A stretch of DNA of 64,000 bases from Tragulus kanchil (lineage: Eukaryota; Chordata; Mammalia; Artiodactyla; Tragulidae): NCBI GenBank assembly GCA_022376925.1, contig JAIOJX010000003.1, forward strand, positions 36,261,874 to 36,325,873, written 5' to 3'. The notes beneath the pieces are model-generated. The model was not told the DNA's origin and searched no databases. It saw nothing but the letters and a program-made list of their open reading frames with translations. This document shows positions 54,251 through 64,000 of the stretch, in pieces (the stretch's first letter is position 1; each line of letters opens with the position of its first letter). The position numbers were made by a program, and so were the translations under genes.

Positions 54251-55399
54251 CCACCTTGGCTGATTATTTTAACTGCATTTGGGATCTTTTGTATCTCTAC
54301 ATTGAAAGTGCATGTCTTGTTAATTTGACATTCTGTTTCTGCCACTGGCTAACAGAACGTTCTGGGAGGATGGAAATGCTCTGTCTCTGGACTATACAAT
54401 ATGGTAGCCACTGTCCACAAGTAGCTATTGAGCACTTTAGATATGGCTGATACAGCTGAGAAACTGAATTTGTAATTATATTTAATTTAATTAATTTAAA
54501 ATGAAATAGCCACATATGGCAGTGGCAGCTATACTAAACAGCACAGGTTTACTTCATGAACATTTAAAGTAATTGCTGACAAGGTTGGATGTAGGTCTAT
54601 ATTTCATTTGTTTTCTGTTTTGTGTCCCTCTTGGATAATTTCTATTGATCTGTTTCCAAATTGTCTGATACTTTACCTCATCACAGAAACTTTAAGTCCT
54701 CTGCACATTTTTTCCCCTCCTGTGTCATTTGGAAACACACAGTCACTGCTCAATATTCAGTAAAATGCTTTTCAACTCTTTGAAGGATTTTCTGAGTTCC
54801 CGTAAGTCAGACCCTTCTCCTACTTGTTGACCCTACTGTATCATACACATGTCTCTCTCCCGGTACCTCTCGTCTTATTATTAGCTCCGTCTCTTCCTCA
54901 GCTGTCCACATTTTATTTGTCTTTGATATGTCCTCCTAACACTGTGATCTGTTCTCTTAACAATATATTGATTCTTCTCATTTATATCATTTTTTAAATC
55001 TCACGATAAGATCCACTAGAAGTAAAACTTTTCCCCTACAATATCATTTTTATCTGCCATGGACTGGACAGATACAAATAACGTTGTCCTCCGATTCATC
55101 TGACTGAACACGTTATGAAAGAATTGCATCTCAGAAAAACCCCTAACAGCAGCAGATCCTTTGTCAATACAGGGCCTTGTTGCTATTAGATGGAATTGAA
55201 ATCCACATCAATGGAAATAATTTAATCAGTTGAAGGGATTCTGGATTCTAGCAAAGAAGAAAATGTAGGATTCTGAATGCAGATTGTGAAATTAGCAGCA
55301 AAATATGTAGTATTCACTAAGGAGACAAAACCACCTGCTGATTATCACTCCTTGTAAATGGAAGGATACATTTCTTGGACCTTTTGGCATATTCTCTGA

Positions 55400-55612
55400 G
55401 CATACAGCAGGTGTAGTAGAAAGAACAAAGACTCTAGAGCAAAACAAAGACTTAGCTATGAATCCCAGGTCTTCTGTTTACTAATTGTGCAGCCTCTGAG
55501 AGGGTCTTTAATCTCTCTGAGCCTCTGATTTATCTATTAAATATGGGAAATAATATATAATTTGTGCCATTCTTATAATTACATAAAATTGTATATTTAA
55601 AGTCACTGGAAA
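55400..55612 (+). mobile_element. MIR SINE, ancient
   Basis: 'gtagtagaaagaacaaagac', 'atgaatcccaggtcttctg', 'taattgtgcagcctctgag', 'tttaatctctctgagcctc' follow sense MIR from its tRNA-derived head through the core. Confidence 0.8.
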
Positions 55613-55914
55613 ATAAAGCTTACCCTGAACAAATGGAAATCTTTCATGTTATTATCTTTATAAGCTTTCATTATTTTTTTATTTGTAGTGTATATTTAGC
55701 CAAGTTCATTGGAAACCACATTAAGCATTAATATAGCATATTAAGGCTAATTTGGTAGCTACCCTTGGCAATGTATTTTGTACAAATTTAAACATCTCCA
55801 AAGTTTTATTTCATTTTAGCTATTCCTAGGATTTATAATTCAACCTCCACGAGGGAAATTTCAGACCAAAAGAGATTCTCTAGGATCATTCATCAACTGC
55901 AGAAAAAGCAGTCC
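55613..55914. other. AT-rich unique sequence
   Basis: About 300 bases, nothing recognised. Confidence 0.45.
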
Positions 55915-56098
55915 CTTGCTGAGAACTAACTGCCAGGTACTATGCTAAATATGTTACTTGCATTATCTAATTTAATCCTTCCAACATTCATTTAGGGTAG
56001 GGGCTGTTGCAGAAGAAGAAAACAAAGCCTTTTTAGAAGTTAAACAATTTGCCCAAGCTTATGCAGTAAGATACAAGCTGGAGTTCAAAGCCACATCT
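55915..56098 (-). mobile_element. MIR SINE, ancient, antisense
   Basis: 'aggtactatgctaaatatg', 'cattatctaatttaatcc', 'gaagttaaacaatttgccc', 'ctggagttcaaagccac' match the reverse complement of MIR. Confidence 0.8.
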
Positions 56099-56115
56099 TT
56101 AAAACCCTTACTCTT

Positions 56116-56450
56116 TTTTTTTTTTTTTTAAAGATTTACTTATTTATTTACTTTGGGCGGGGGTCGGGTTGGGGAGGGAGGGGAGTGGGCGGGCCACTTC
56201 TATTGGTGTTTCATTTCTCTATTTTCATCCGTCTTTGTTCTTTGGCTCCTGTGGGCCTCCCATCGCGGTGGCGTCTGTCGTTGCAGAGTACAGGCTCTGG
56301 GCGCATGCGCTCCAGAGCTCCAGCTCGGTGATTGGACACATCAGTCCAGTCGCTCCGCGGCACGTGGGATCTTCCCAGGCCAGGGCTCGAACCGGCGCCC
56401 CTTGCACTGCAAGGCGGTGTCCTTACCCACTGGACCACCAGGGGACGCCC
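56116..56450 (-). mobile_element. Young CHR-type SINE, long form, with 14-bp target-site duplication (copy 57257-57563)
   Basis: Antisense: poly-T, 'agatttacttatttattt', G-rich tail 56156-56192, 'ggccacttctattggtg', palindrome 56301-56310, 'gatcttcccaggccaggg', head 'actggaccaccaggggac'. AAACCCTTACTCTT flanks it at 56102-56115 and 56451-56464 without mismatch. In the second block copy the G-rich tail is shortened by about 14 bases, so the left version should be trusted. Confidence 0.96.
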
Positions 56451-56551
56451 AAACCCTTACTCTTGAATTACTACTCAAACCCACTTCCCCACTGATCTAA
56501 ACTCTCTGTTTTCCAGGCCTGCTGGCTCATGTATAGGCCAGTCTAGGATGT

Positions 56552-56588
56552 GCACTTTCTTTACCATCTGAGTCACCAGGAAAGCCCC
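56552..56588 (-). mobile_element. Short tRNA-Glu SINE head fragment (copy 57665-57701)
   Basis: 'ctttaccatctgagtcacca' and 'ggaaagcccc' are the antisense first 37 bases of a Bov-tA head with no body attached. Confidence 0.6.
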
Positions 56589-57250
56589 TTCGTGTGCACT
56601 TTCTTAATGGTAAAGCCGACGGTAAAACCAACATGAACCAGAAAAACTGTTTTGACATCTGGAAACCACCTCATTTTAAATGTGCTACAAGTTAATGTTT
56701 CTATTAAAGCAAGAAGCGACTTGGGACACATGCAACCAACATCGGCAAGAGTTAGCAGTCCTAGCACTAGGATTCGCTTTTCTTCCAAACACTTAGGTAT
56801 GTGTTTCACTAATGCTCAAAAGTATTCCCCTGACAGAGTTGTCTCTACCTTGTTACCAGTGAAGAAATTAGAGCCCACATCTACCAGACACCACCCACAC
56901 AACAGGCTGAATCACTGCTCAGAGCTAGTGAAGTTCTCTTCTTCACCATCAGGATTTTTCCCCTTTGCTGCTTCAGCTGAACCAATGAGAAACTTAAAGG
57001 AGAAGATGAGGAATAAAGGACAATAAGAAAGAGTAAGATCCTTCCACAGAGATCACATTTCTAAGTGAATTTGGAGATAGGAAATCAATAACCTGAGGAC
57101 TTGCAATCTGAATGGGAACATTCTCTTTCCCTCCAATGTCTAAAATTAAAGAATGATTCTGTAGTCTTTATTAAAAGTAAATATAAAGTAAATGTTGGCT
57201 TCAATTTCTTAATTTTTGGACCATGTGTATTGCTAAGTGAGAGGAAATGG
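56589..57250. other. Unique sequence with an unassigned 124-residue frame
   Basis: The plus-strand frame 56652-57026 is the longest non-SINE frame here and begins at an ATG. It is rich in Ser, Asn, Pro and His, has no recognised domain, and an opposing 78-residue frame overlaps it. I do not call a gene. Confidence 0.3.
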
Positions 57251-58375
57251 AGTTTTAAGATTTACTTATTTATTTACTTTGGGGTCGGGTTGGGAGGGAG
57301 GGGGGGCCACTTCTATTGGTGTTTCATTTCTCTATTTTCATCCGTCTTTGTTCTTTGGCTCCTGTGGGCCTCCCATCGCGGTGGCGTCTGTCGTTGCAGA
57401 GTACAGGCTCTGGGCGCATGCGCTCCAGAGCTCCAGCTCGGTGATTGGACACATCAGTCCAGTCGCTCCGCGGCACGTGGGATCTTCCCAGGCCAGGGCT
57501 CGAACCGGCGCCCCTTGCACTGCAAGGCGGTGTCCTTACCCACTGGACCACCAGGGGACGCCCAAACCCTTACTCTTGAATTACTACTCAAACCCACTTC
57601 CCCACTGATCTAAACTCTCTGTTTTCCAGGCCTGCTGGCTCATGTATAGGCCAGTCTAGGATGTGCACTTTCTTTACCATCTGAGTCACCAGGAAAGCCC
57701 CTTCGTGTGCACTTTCTTAATGGTAAAGCCGACGGTAAAACCAACATGAACCAGAAAAACTGTTTTGACATCGGGAAACCACCTCATTTTAAATGTGCTA
57801 CAAGTTAATGTTTCTATTAAAGCAAGAAGCGACTTGGGACACATGCAACCAACATCGGCAAGAGTTAGCAGTCCTAGCACTAGGATTCGCTTTTCTTCCA
57901 AACACTTAGGTATGTGTTTCACTAATGCTCAAAAGTATTCCCCTGACAGAGTTGTCTCTACCTTGTTACCAGTGAAGAAATTAGAGCCCACATCTACCAG
58001 ACACCACCCACACAACAGGCTGAATCACTGCTCAGAGCTAGTGAAGTTCTCTTCTTCACCATCAGGATTTTTCCCCTTTGCTGCTTCAGCTGAACCAATG
58101 AGAAACTTAAAGGAGAAGATGAGGAATAAAGGACAATAAGAAAGAGTAAGATCCTTCCACAGAGATCACATTTCTAAGTGAATTTGGAGATAGGAAATCA
58201 ATAACCTGAGGACTTGCAATCTGAATGGGAACATTCTCTTTCCCTCCAATGTCTAAAATTAAAGAATGATTCTGTAGTCTTTATTAAAAGTAAATATAAA
58301 GTAAATGTTGGCTTCAATTTCTTAATTTTTGGACCATGTGTATTGCTAAGTGAGAGGAAATGGAGTTTTAAGATT

Positions 58376-58624
58376 GCAGCTTGAACAAATTCTTCTTGAA
58401 GTACTATCACTGTGATGATCACATGCAATTAATTGGAGTTGTTTATAGAGCTGGTAATTCCAACTGAATTCCTGTGTTTCTTGTTGTGACTCAGGTTGTC
58501 CCTAAACTCCTGCCTATGACAGAAAAGCTATGTATATGTGTCTAGAAGAGAAAAAAAATATTTCAAGTTTTTTAGACTGTGGCTTTAGTTAATTTTTAGC
58601 TGATTTTTATTTTTTTGTATTTTT
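58376..58624. other. Unique AT-rich sequence
   Basis: Nothing recognised. Confidence 0.4.
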
Positions 58625-58888
58625 TAAATTCTTAATTTGATTTTGGCTGCCTTGGAGCTCTGTTGCTGCACGTGGGCTTTCTTTACGTGCAGTGAGCAGG
58701 GGCTACTCTCTAGTTGCAGAGTGCAGGCTTGTCATTGCAGTGGCTTCTCTTGCTGTGGCATGTGAGCTCAGTAGCTACGATGCATAAGTTGTCCCGAGGC
58801 ATATGGGACCTTCCCGGACTAGGGATCAACCTCAAGTCCCCTGCACTGACAGGCAGATTCTTAATCACTGGATCACCAGGGAAGTCCT
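58625..58888 (-). mobile_element. CHR-type SINE, older form
   Basis: Antisense: 'gattttggctgccttggag', 'gttgctgcacgtgggc', 'ctagttgcagagtgcagg', 'cttgctgtggcatgtgagc', 'gggaccttcccggactagg', head 'atcactggatcaccaggg'. Confidence 0.88.
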
Positions 58889-59526
58889 GATTTTTCTTTT
58901 TTTCTGATTCATCTAAGACAAAATAAGATGCCCAGGAAAATCAGAAAATTCACTGAATGCTTTATTACCAAAAGATCCAAGCTCAGGGTTCAATGTTTTT
59001 AGTTTTTAAAATCTCAAAAATCCTATTATTTATAGATTACAATATTAGAAGGGAAGGAACTAATCTACCTAATGCATTTTCCTTGAACAATAAAGCATGA
59101 CATGGATGTTTAATAAGGTATAAATCATTAGAATGTAATCATTTTATATCTTTTCAAACTAGGAAGACTGGTACTTTCTTGATTAATAAATATAAAGGGA
59201 CACGCCCTCCCCCCAAAAAAGTACAAAGAAGATGAGATAAACGAAACTGTCTCATACAGTTGTATATTTTAGGCACTGTTTAAACACAGCCAAGGGGGGA
59301 CACACATGAGCTTGGAAATTTAAGCTGTATTTGCCAAACTGGACTCCATGGCTCTCCGGTGAGGTGGCGGGGGCCAGAAAGAACACATCAACCAAGTGGA
59401 TGCCTGTTCCCAATTTATCCAACCAGAGAAAGGGCTCTTTCTCATTTGTAAAAGGCCCTGTAGAGGCTGGCTATACTCTGGTGAAAAGACCACATTCTTC
59501 ATGATATGTATTTTCTTTGTTTTATT
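58889..59526. other. Unique sequence, nothing recognised
   Basis: About 640 bases of single-copy DNA. No repeat, RNA gene or exon recognised. Confidence 0.5.
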
Positions 59527-59845
59527 TTTATTTTATTTTATTTTTTTATTTTGGTGGGGGTGGGGTGGGGAGGGAGGGGAGCAGGCAGGCCACTTCTATT
59601 GGTCTTTCATTTATCTATTTTCATCCATCTTGGTTCTTTGGCCCGTGTGGGCCTCCCATCGCGGTAGCCTCTGTTGTCGCAGAGCACCGCCTCTGGGCGC
59701 ATGCGCTCCAGAGCTCTGGCTCGGTGATTGGACACATCGGTCCAGCTGCTCCGCGGCACGTGGGAGCGTCCCAGGCCAGGGATCGAACCGGTGCCCCTTG
59801 CACTGCAAGGCGGTGTCCTTACCCACTGGACCACCAGGGAAGCCC
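59527..59845 (-). mobile_element. Young CHR-type SINE, long form
   Basis: Antisense: T/A tail, G-rich tail 59553-59581, 'ggccacttctattggtc', palindrome 59697-59706, 'cccaggccagggatcg', head 'actggaccaccagggaagcc'. TGTTTTAT at 59519-59526 and 59846-59853 is an 8-bp or longer target-site duplication. The overlapping 172- and 147-residue frames are SINE read-through. Confidence 0.95.
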
Positions 59846-59853
59846 TGTTTTAT

Positions 59854-60165
59854 CTTTAAATCTAAATTGCTTGTACTCAATTTCAGCTTCATTCATTTGG
59901 CAAGTACGTTTTGAGTCCCTTGGCTGTGCAGACACTGATATGCCCAAGAACAAACCATAGCACCTGACACAAAGAACTTTTAGTTTAGGTACTTGGAGAC
60001 AAGAACCCAAAGATACAATGCATAGTTACTTTTAGGTTTTTCTGGGACCATGTTCCTAAAATTACCATGACTGTCAAAACTAAAGCTGGCCAAATTAATA
60101 TCTGGTAGAAAATAGTGGGTATGGAAGGATCTCATCTCCACAGCAAACTAGATTCCCCATGATAA
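59854..60165. other. Unique sequence
   Basis: About 310 bases, nothing recognised. Confidence 0.45.
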
Positions 60166-60324
60166 AAAAAAGAAGACCTTGCTTCAACAGCAAACGTTTC
60201 TCTTAACTAATTTCATCCATTATTCAGAAAACATTGCTAAACACTTGTAAGCTGGGAAACTATAGAATTTTCTACCAGTTTCACAATTTGTGGAATCTCT
60301 AGGTCTAATACAAACTCTACCCTT

Positions 60325-60430
60325 TGTTATTATTTTTTAATGGAAGGATAATTGCTTTACAGAATTTTGGTGTTTTCTGTCAAATATCAACATGAATCAG
60401 CCATAGGGTACACATATGTCCCTTCATATG
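60325..60430 (-). mobile_element. L1 3' end fragment, antisense (copy 61441-61546)
   Basis: 'aatggaaggataattgc', 'atcaacatgaatcagcc' and 'gtacacatatgtcccttc' are the antisense ruminant L1 terminus, also seen at 15214. Confidence 0.75.
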
Positions 60431-60494
60431 TATATATTCTACCTCATATGTACCTTTTACTAGTGTATGAACTGGGCAGATTCTGTGCACCAGT

Positions 60495-60605
60495 TAAATT
60501 AGGATTAGAATAATATGTTTACCTTATAGAATTGTTAAGAAGATTAAATGAAATACATCATATAAAGTGACTGGTACATAATATATAGTCTATATTTTGT
60601 GCATT
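60495..60605 (+). mobile_element. MIR 3' fragment (copy about 61611-61720)
   Basis: 'accttatagaattgttaag', 'aagattaaatgaaatac' and 'aaagtgactggtacataat' match the MIR 3' half. Confidence 0.65.
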
Positions 60606-60796
60606 TATTTTAAATGTTGCTGGCAAAGTTTAAATTTAATGTATCGCTTTTAGTTTTGTTTTGAGGGGATTTTAAAAATACTTTCCTTTGGTTTTATTGT
60701 TTCCTATTTTCGCAGTTTTCAATAAAATTTCTATTTACCTTATAAGCCTCTCACAAGGATCTTGGTAGTTGACAACAGATTTTCTGAATTGGAAGA

Positions 60797-61190
60797 GCAG
60801 AGAATAATAGTAAAAGTATTGGTTTTGAAGCCACAGAGTCCTGAGTTCAAACCTGCCTCTGACACTCCTCAGTTCAAATACATCTAACATCAGGATCAAC
60901 TCAGAATTACTGTGTGTATATAAGGTCAGATTTTTTTTTCTCTCCCTGAAAAGCTATTGCTAAGTCAATGGTGTTTTGGTTTTTAATGTTGAGGTTTTGA
61001 TGTTTGGGGCTTTCTTGGCCTTGCTTTGTGTCACTGCTTCTTCATCTGTAAGCCCATTTCACTCCTGAACCTGTTCCTTAAAGTCACTATGAGGAGTAGA
61101 TGAAATAATGCATATAGGATGCCTGGTATAGTGCCTGTCATGTACTGAATGATTTATACATGTTAGCCATTAATAATTAGTATCTGCATT
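60797..61190 (+). mobile_element. MIR SINE interrupted by about 150 bases (copy about 61912-62305)
   Basis: The MIR head and core are at 60797-60875 ('gtattggttttgaagcc', 'gagttcaaacctgcctctg'). The MIR 3' half is at 61030-61190 ('cttcttcatctgtaagcc', 'gtagatgaaataatgc', 'ggtatagtgcctgtcatg'). The middle is not MIR and not recognised. Confidence 0.65.
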
Positions 61191-62405
61191 TTGCATTGAG
61201 AGGACGAAATATAAATAGATTCTTTTCTTTCCAGTAAACCATAATGTTGCTCCCAGAAGGGTCTACTAGAAGTGTCACTGTCACTGAATTAAAAAAGAAG
61301 ACCTTGCTTCAACAGAAAGTTTCTTACTAATTTCATCCATTATTCAGAAAACATTGCTAAACACTTGTAAGCTGGGAAACTATAGAATTTTCTACCAGTT
61401 TCACAATTTGTGGAATCTCTAGGTCTAATACAAACTCTACCCTTTGTTATTATTTTTTAATGGAAGGATAATTGCTTTACAGAATTTTGGTGTTTTCTGT
61501 CAAATATCAACATGAATCAGCCATAGGGTACACATATGTCCCTTCATATGTATATATTCTACCTCATATGTACCTTTTACTAGTGTATGAACTGGGCAGA
61601 TTCTGTGCACCAGTTAAATTAGGATTAGAATAATATGTTTACCTTATAGAATTGTTAAGAAGATTAAATGAAATACATCATATAAAGTGACTGGTACATA
61701 ATATATAGTCTATATTTTGTGCATTTATTTTAAATGTTGCTGGCAAAGTTTAAATTTAATGTATCGCTTTTAGTTTTGTTTTGAGGATTTTAAAATACTT
61801 TACTTTGGTTTTATTGTTTCCTATTTTCGCAGTTTTCAATAAAATTTCTATTTACCTTATAAGCCTCTCACAAGGATCTTGATAGTTGACAACAGATTTT
61901 CTGAATTGGAAGAGCAGAGAATAATAGTAAAAGTATTGGTTTTGAAGCCACAGAGTCCTGAGTTCAAACCTGCCTCTGACACTCCTCAGTTCAAATACAT
62001 CTAACATCAGGATCAACTCAGAATTACTGTGTGTATATAAGGTCAGATTTTTTTTTCTCTCCCTGAAAAGCTATTGCTAAGTCAATGGTGTTTTGGTTTT
62101 TAATGTTGAGGTTTTGATGTTTGGGGCTTTCTTGGCCTTGCTTTGTGTCACTGCTTCTTCATCTGTAAGCCCATTTCACTCCTGAACCTGTTCCTTAAAG
62201 TCACTATGAGGAGTAGATGAAATAATGCATATAGGATGCCTGGTATAGTGCCTGTCATGTACTGAATGATTTATACATGTTAGCCATTAATAATTAGTAT
62301 CTGCATTTTGCATTGAGAGGACGAAATATAAATAGATTCTTTTTCTTTCCAGTAAACCATAATGTTGCTCCCAGAAGGGTCTACTAGAAGTGTCACTGTC
62401 ACTGA

Positions 62406-62714
62406 CATATTTAAAGGGAAAAACTCTAGAAGATGAGAGATCTCAAATTTGGCCATTTATGTGTGAGTATGGGGTTGAAGTACTGTCATCGCTCCTTTGA
62501 CAGGGTGAGTAGACTCCAGAGAAGGTCACAGATTAGACCCCTGGAGACCACCTGCGGGAACAGTTTTGGGGAAAGTGACATCTAGAATGAAACCTGAAGG
62601 ACGAGGATGAGTTAGCCAGGTAAGTACAAGGGAAAGAGCTCTGCAGCTAAAGGATGTGCCAAGTCCTGAAGCTGAGAAAGAGAAGGTGCCTCAGAGACTA
62701 ATCAATGCTACTCA
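62406..62714. other. Unique or ancient-repeat sequence
   Basis: 62570-62700 ('gtgacatctagaatgaaacctg', 'gagttagccagg', 'ggatgtgccaagtcctg') weakly recalls an old mammalian L2-type repeat. The rest is unrecognised. Confidence 0.35.
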
Positions 62715-62992
62715 TAAATGCAATGCTTTACTGTATTTACAAAACATACTGCATGTTTTGACCATAAGTAATGACTGCACTTCTTTCAAGATTAGGGGAT
62801 CCTTCCTAAATCATAAAGTCTTTCCATTCTGAGACGAAGAAGCCAAAGTTGAGAAATGAACAATAAGAAGCCGACGAGACAGAAGGTAGGCAGCATCATG
62901 GGCATTTGCTGTGTGTCAAAGGACATTTTGCATCTATAACAGACGAGGAGGCTTAGACATAAAGATGCTAAGTAAGTCACTGGGCAGGGTGC

Positions 62993-63197
62993 TCAGTTAT
63001 TCAGTGAGTGCCTGACTCTTTGTGACCCTTTGGACTGTACCGTGCCAGGCTTCTCTGTTCATGGAAGTCTCCTGGCAAGGATACTAGAGTGGGTAGTCAT
63101 TTCCTCCTCCGGAGTATCTTCTCAATCCAGGGATTGAATACAGGTCTCTTGCATTGCAGGCGGATTCTTTACCTGCAGAGCCATTATAAGGGAAACC
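62993..63197 (-). mobile_element. Bov-tA SINE, diverged
   Basis: Antisense: 'gcctgactctttgtgaccc', 'gtgccaggcttctctgttc', 'ctggcaaggatactagag', head 'caatccagggattgaatac' to 'gagccattataagggaaacc'. Confidence 0.88.
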
Positions 63198-63334
63198 TAT
63201 GTCACCTGAAGTCATAGCTTTAAGAAAAGCAGAGCCAGAATTCAAAACCAGATCTATAATCCTCCAGATTCTAGGATCATTTTCACTATACTTCATATGT
63301 AAATTTACTCCCACAAGTGCATTGTAATTGTTTA

Positions 63335-63400
63335 TTTGTGCGTTTATTTCTACATTAGTCTGTAAGCTCCTTGGAAGTCTTTTTGTATTTGTAAGCACAT
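63335..63400 (+). mobile_element. L2 LINE fragment, ancient
   Basis: 'cattagtctgtaagctcc' and 'ttggaagtctttttg' match the L2 3' region. Confidence 0.5.
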
Positions 63401-63608
63401 TTTCTGACAGATAGATGACTACATGGATGGATGGACGGATGCATAAAGGAACATTTGAGAGATTACTTGCATGGGTTTTTCCAAGGATTAATCCCATCAC
63501 TTTTCAAGCAAACTGTGATACTCTCAAACATATTTCTAAATCTAATTAATCATACACATTTTCACAAGTCAGTAAGAAATCTACCATAATAAAAACTGAA
63601 TGGTTCTG

Positions 63609-63795
63609 GGCTTCCCCTGGTGGTCCAGTGGGTAAGGACACTGCCTTGCAGTGCAAGGGGCGCCGGTTCGATCCCTGGACTGGGAAGATCCCACGTGCCG
63701 TGGAGCGGCTGGACTGATGTGTCCAATTACCGAGCCAGAGCCGGCGCTCTGCGACGACAGAGGCCACCGCGATGGGAGGCCCACTGGAGCCAAAG
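63609..63795 (+). mobile_element. Young CHR-type SINE, 3' end cut at a block junction
   Basis: Head 'ggcttcccctggtggtccagtg', B-box 'ggttcgatccc', body 'gatcccacgtgccgtggagcgg', 'gaggccaccgcgatggg'. About 16 bases including the internal palindrome are missing between 'gagcc' and 'ggcgctctgcg'. It stops at 'gccaaag' where the duplicated block begins, so the missing tail is an assembly matter. Confidence 0.9.
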
Positions 63796-64000
63796 TAAAT
63801 GCAATGCTTTACTGTATTTACAAAACATACTGCATGTTTTGACCATAAGTAATGACTGCACTTCTTTCAAGATTAGGGGATCCTTCCTAAATCATAAAGT
63901 CTTTCCATTCTGAGACGAAGAAGCCAAAGTTGAGAGATGAACAATAAGAAGCCGACGAGACAGAAGGTAGGCAGCATCATGGGCATTTGCTGTGTGTCAA

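Larger units (their letters stand above)
53109..55391. repeat. Tandem direct duplication 16 (unit about 1.14 kb)
   Basis: The left copy is about 53109-54250 and the right copy about 54261-55391, with ten unmatched bases between. The first 40 bases of the right copy are degraded relative to 53115-53160. The unit contains a palindromic MITE and about 850 bases of unrecognised sequence. The later difference 'aactattccctac' against 'aacttttcccctac' is a homopolymer change. Confidence 0.92.
56131..58375. repeat. Tandem direct duplication 17 (unit about 1.13 kb)
   Basis: The left copy is 56131-57262 and the right copy 57257-58375, sharing AAGATT at the junction. The right copy starts inside the young SINE tail and has lost G-run bases there. 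The 124-residue plus-strand frame at 56652 recurs at 57765 only because of this duplication. Confidence 0.93.
60166..62405. repeat. Tandem direct duplication 18 (unit about 1.12 kb)
   Basis: The left copy is 60166-61287 and the right copy 61291-62405. Here the start of the right copy is the degraded side: 'aacagaaagtttcttac' (61310) against 'aacagcaaacgtttctcttaac' (60186). Elsewhere 'gaggggattttaaaaatac' against 'gaggattttaaaatac' shows homopolymer loss. Confidence 0.93.
62715..64000. repeat. Tandem direct duplication 19 (unit about 1.08 kb), right copy cut by the window end
   Basis: The left copy is 62715-63795 and the right copy starts at 63796 and is still in register at 64000 with one mismatch (62856 A, 63937 G). 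The left copy ends inside a young SINE, showing again that the boundary ignores element structure. Confidence 0.9.

Noticed and set aside
56652..57026. 124-residue frame as a gene
   Set aside because: No recognised domain, an opposing open frame overlaps it, and its duplicate exists only because of the block duplication.
57101..57613. 170-residue open frame, with similar ones at 48064, 56153, 59396 and 59517
   Set aside because: The shared protein-like part is the antisense young SINE translated at each locus, which explains the similarity between loci.
1..64000. A biological amplification system producing fixed-length tandem copies
   Set aside because: Unit content is random, junctions ignore all sequence features, copies differ by sequencing-type indels clustered at ends, and no candidate enzyme or origin is encoded. 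Assembly overlap explains all of it.

Overview
The window looks like ruminant (even-toed ungulate) nuclear DNA with no gene I can support. The diagnosis rests on the repeats: many tRNA-Glu/BovB-derived Bov-tA SINEs, pieces of the RTE-type BovB LINE, artiodactyl L1 3' ends, CHR-type tRNA-Glu SINEs, and older mammalian fossils (MIR, L2, Tigger1, a palindromic MITE). I saw no canonical Bov-A2 dimer, and a CHR-type SINE looks young here. That leans away from cattle-like bovids, perhaps to a basal or non-bovid ruminant such as a chevrotain, but this is tentative. No bacterial, plasmid or CRISPR content is present. The longer open frames are mostly SINE sequence read through, so the window is best described as intergenic or deep-intronic DNA.

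The dominant structure is a series of 19 direct tandem duplications, plus a probable 20th whose junction lies near base 22. Each has a unit of about 1.08-1.17 kb, with copies back to back at junctions near 1912, 5768, 10103, 17362, 19685, 21600, 23968, 28180, 30395, 32795, 39935, 43141, 44960, 49943, 51926, 54255, 57259, 61289 and 63796. The units share no sequence with each other and cut through repeats at random places. Copies are nearly identical apart from homopolymer and small-indel differences. The left copy often ends in a scrambled or collapsed version of what follows the right copy. This is what unmerged overlaps between successive assembly blocks look like, not a biological duplication mechanism. 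About 20 kb of the 64 kb is therefore probably redundant.

Layout. 0-8 kb: a truncated CHR SINE, duplicated unique sequence, a young CHR-type SINE, a Tigger1 foldback, Bov-tA elements and a 39-bp-arm inverted repeat. 8-16 kb: a 50-bp minisatellite in a probable LTR, Bov-tA copies, an L1 tail, a young SINE, a long unique stretch (12.7-15 kb), and an L1 interrupted by BovB. 16-26 kb: three adjoining duplicated blocks with Bov-tA and CHR SINEs. 26-34 kb: AT-rich satellite-like DNA, an L2 end, an inverted L1 tail, and an old L1 interrupted by a Bov-A SINE. 34-42 kb: Bov-tA and young SINEs with clear target-site duplications, including a nested pair, then BovB. 42-55 kb: triple-copy blocks, MIRs, and an L1 interrupted by a probable solo LTR. 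55-64 kb: MIRs, young SINEs, an L1 end and L2 pieces.

The most interesting biology is the young CHR-type SINE family (eight loci, ten copies counting a duplicated one and the truncated last one). Several copies have intact target-site duplications, an internal GCGCATGCGC palindrome (core of the NRF1 site), and in the long form a G-quadruplex-prone tail.
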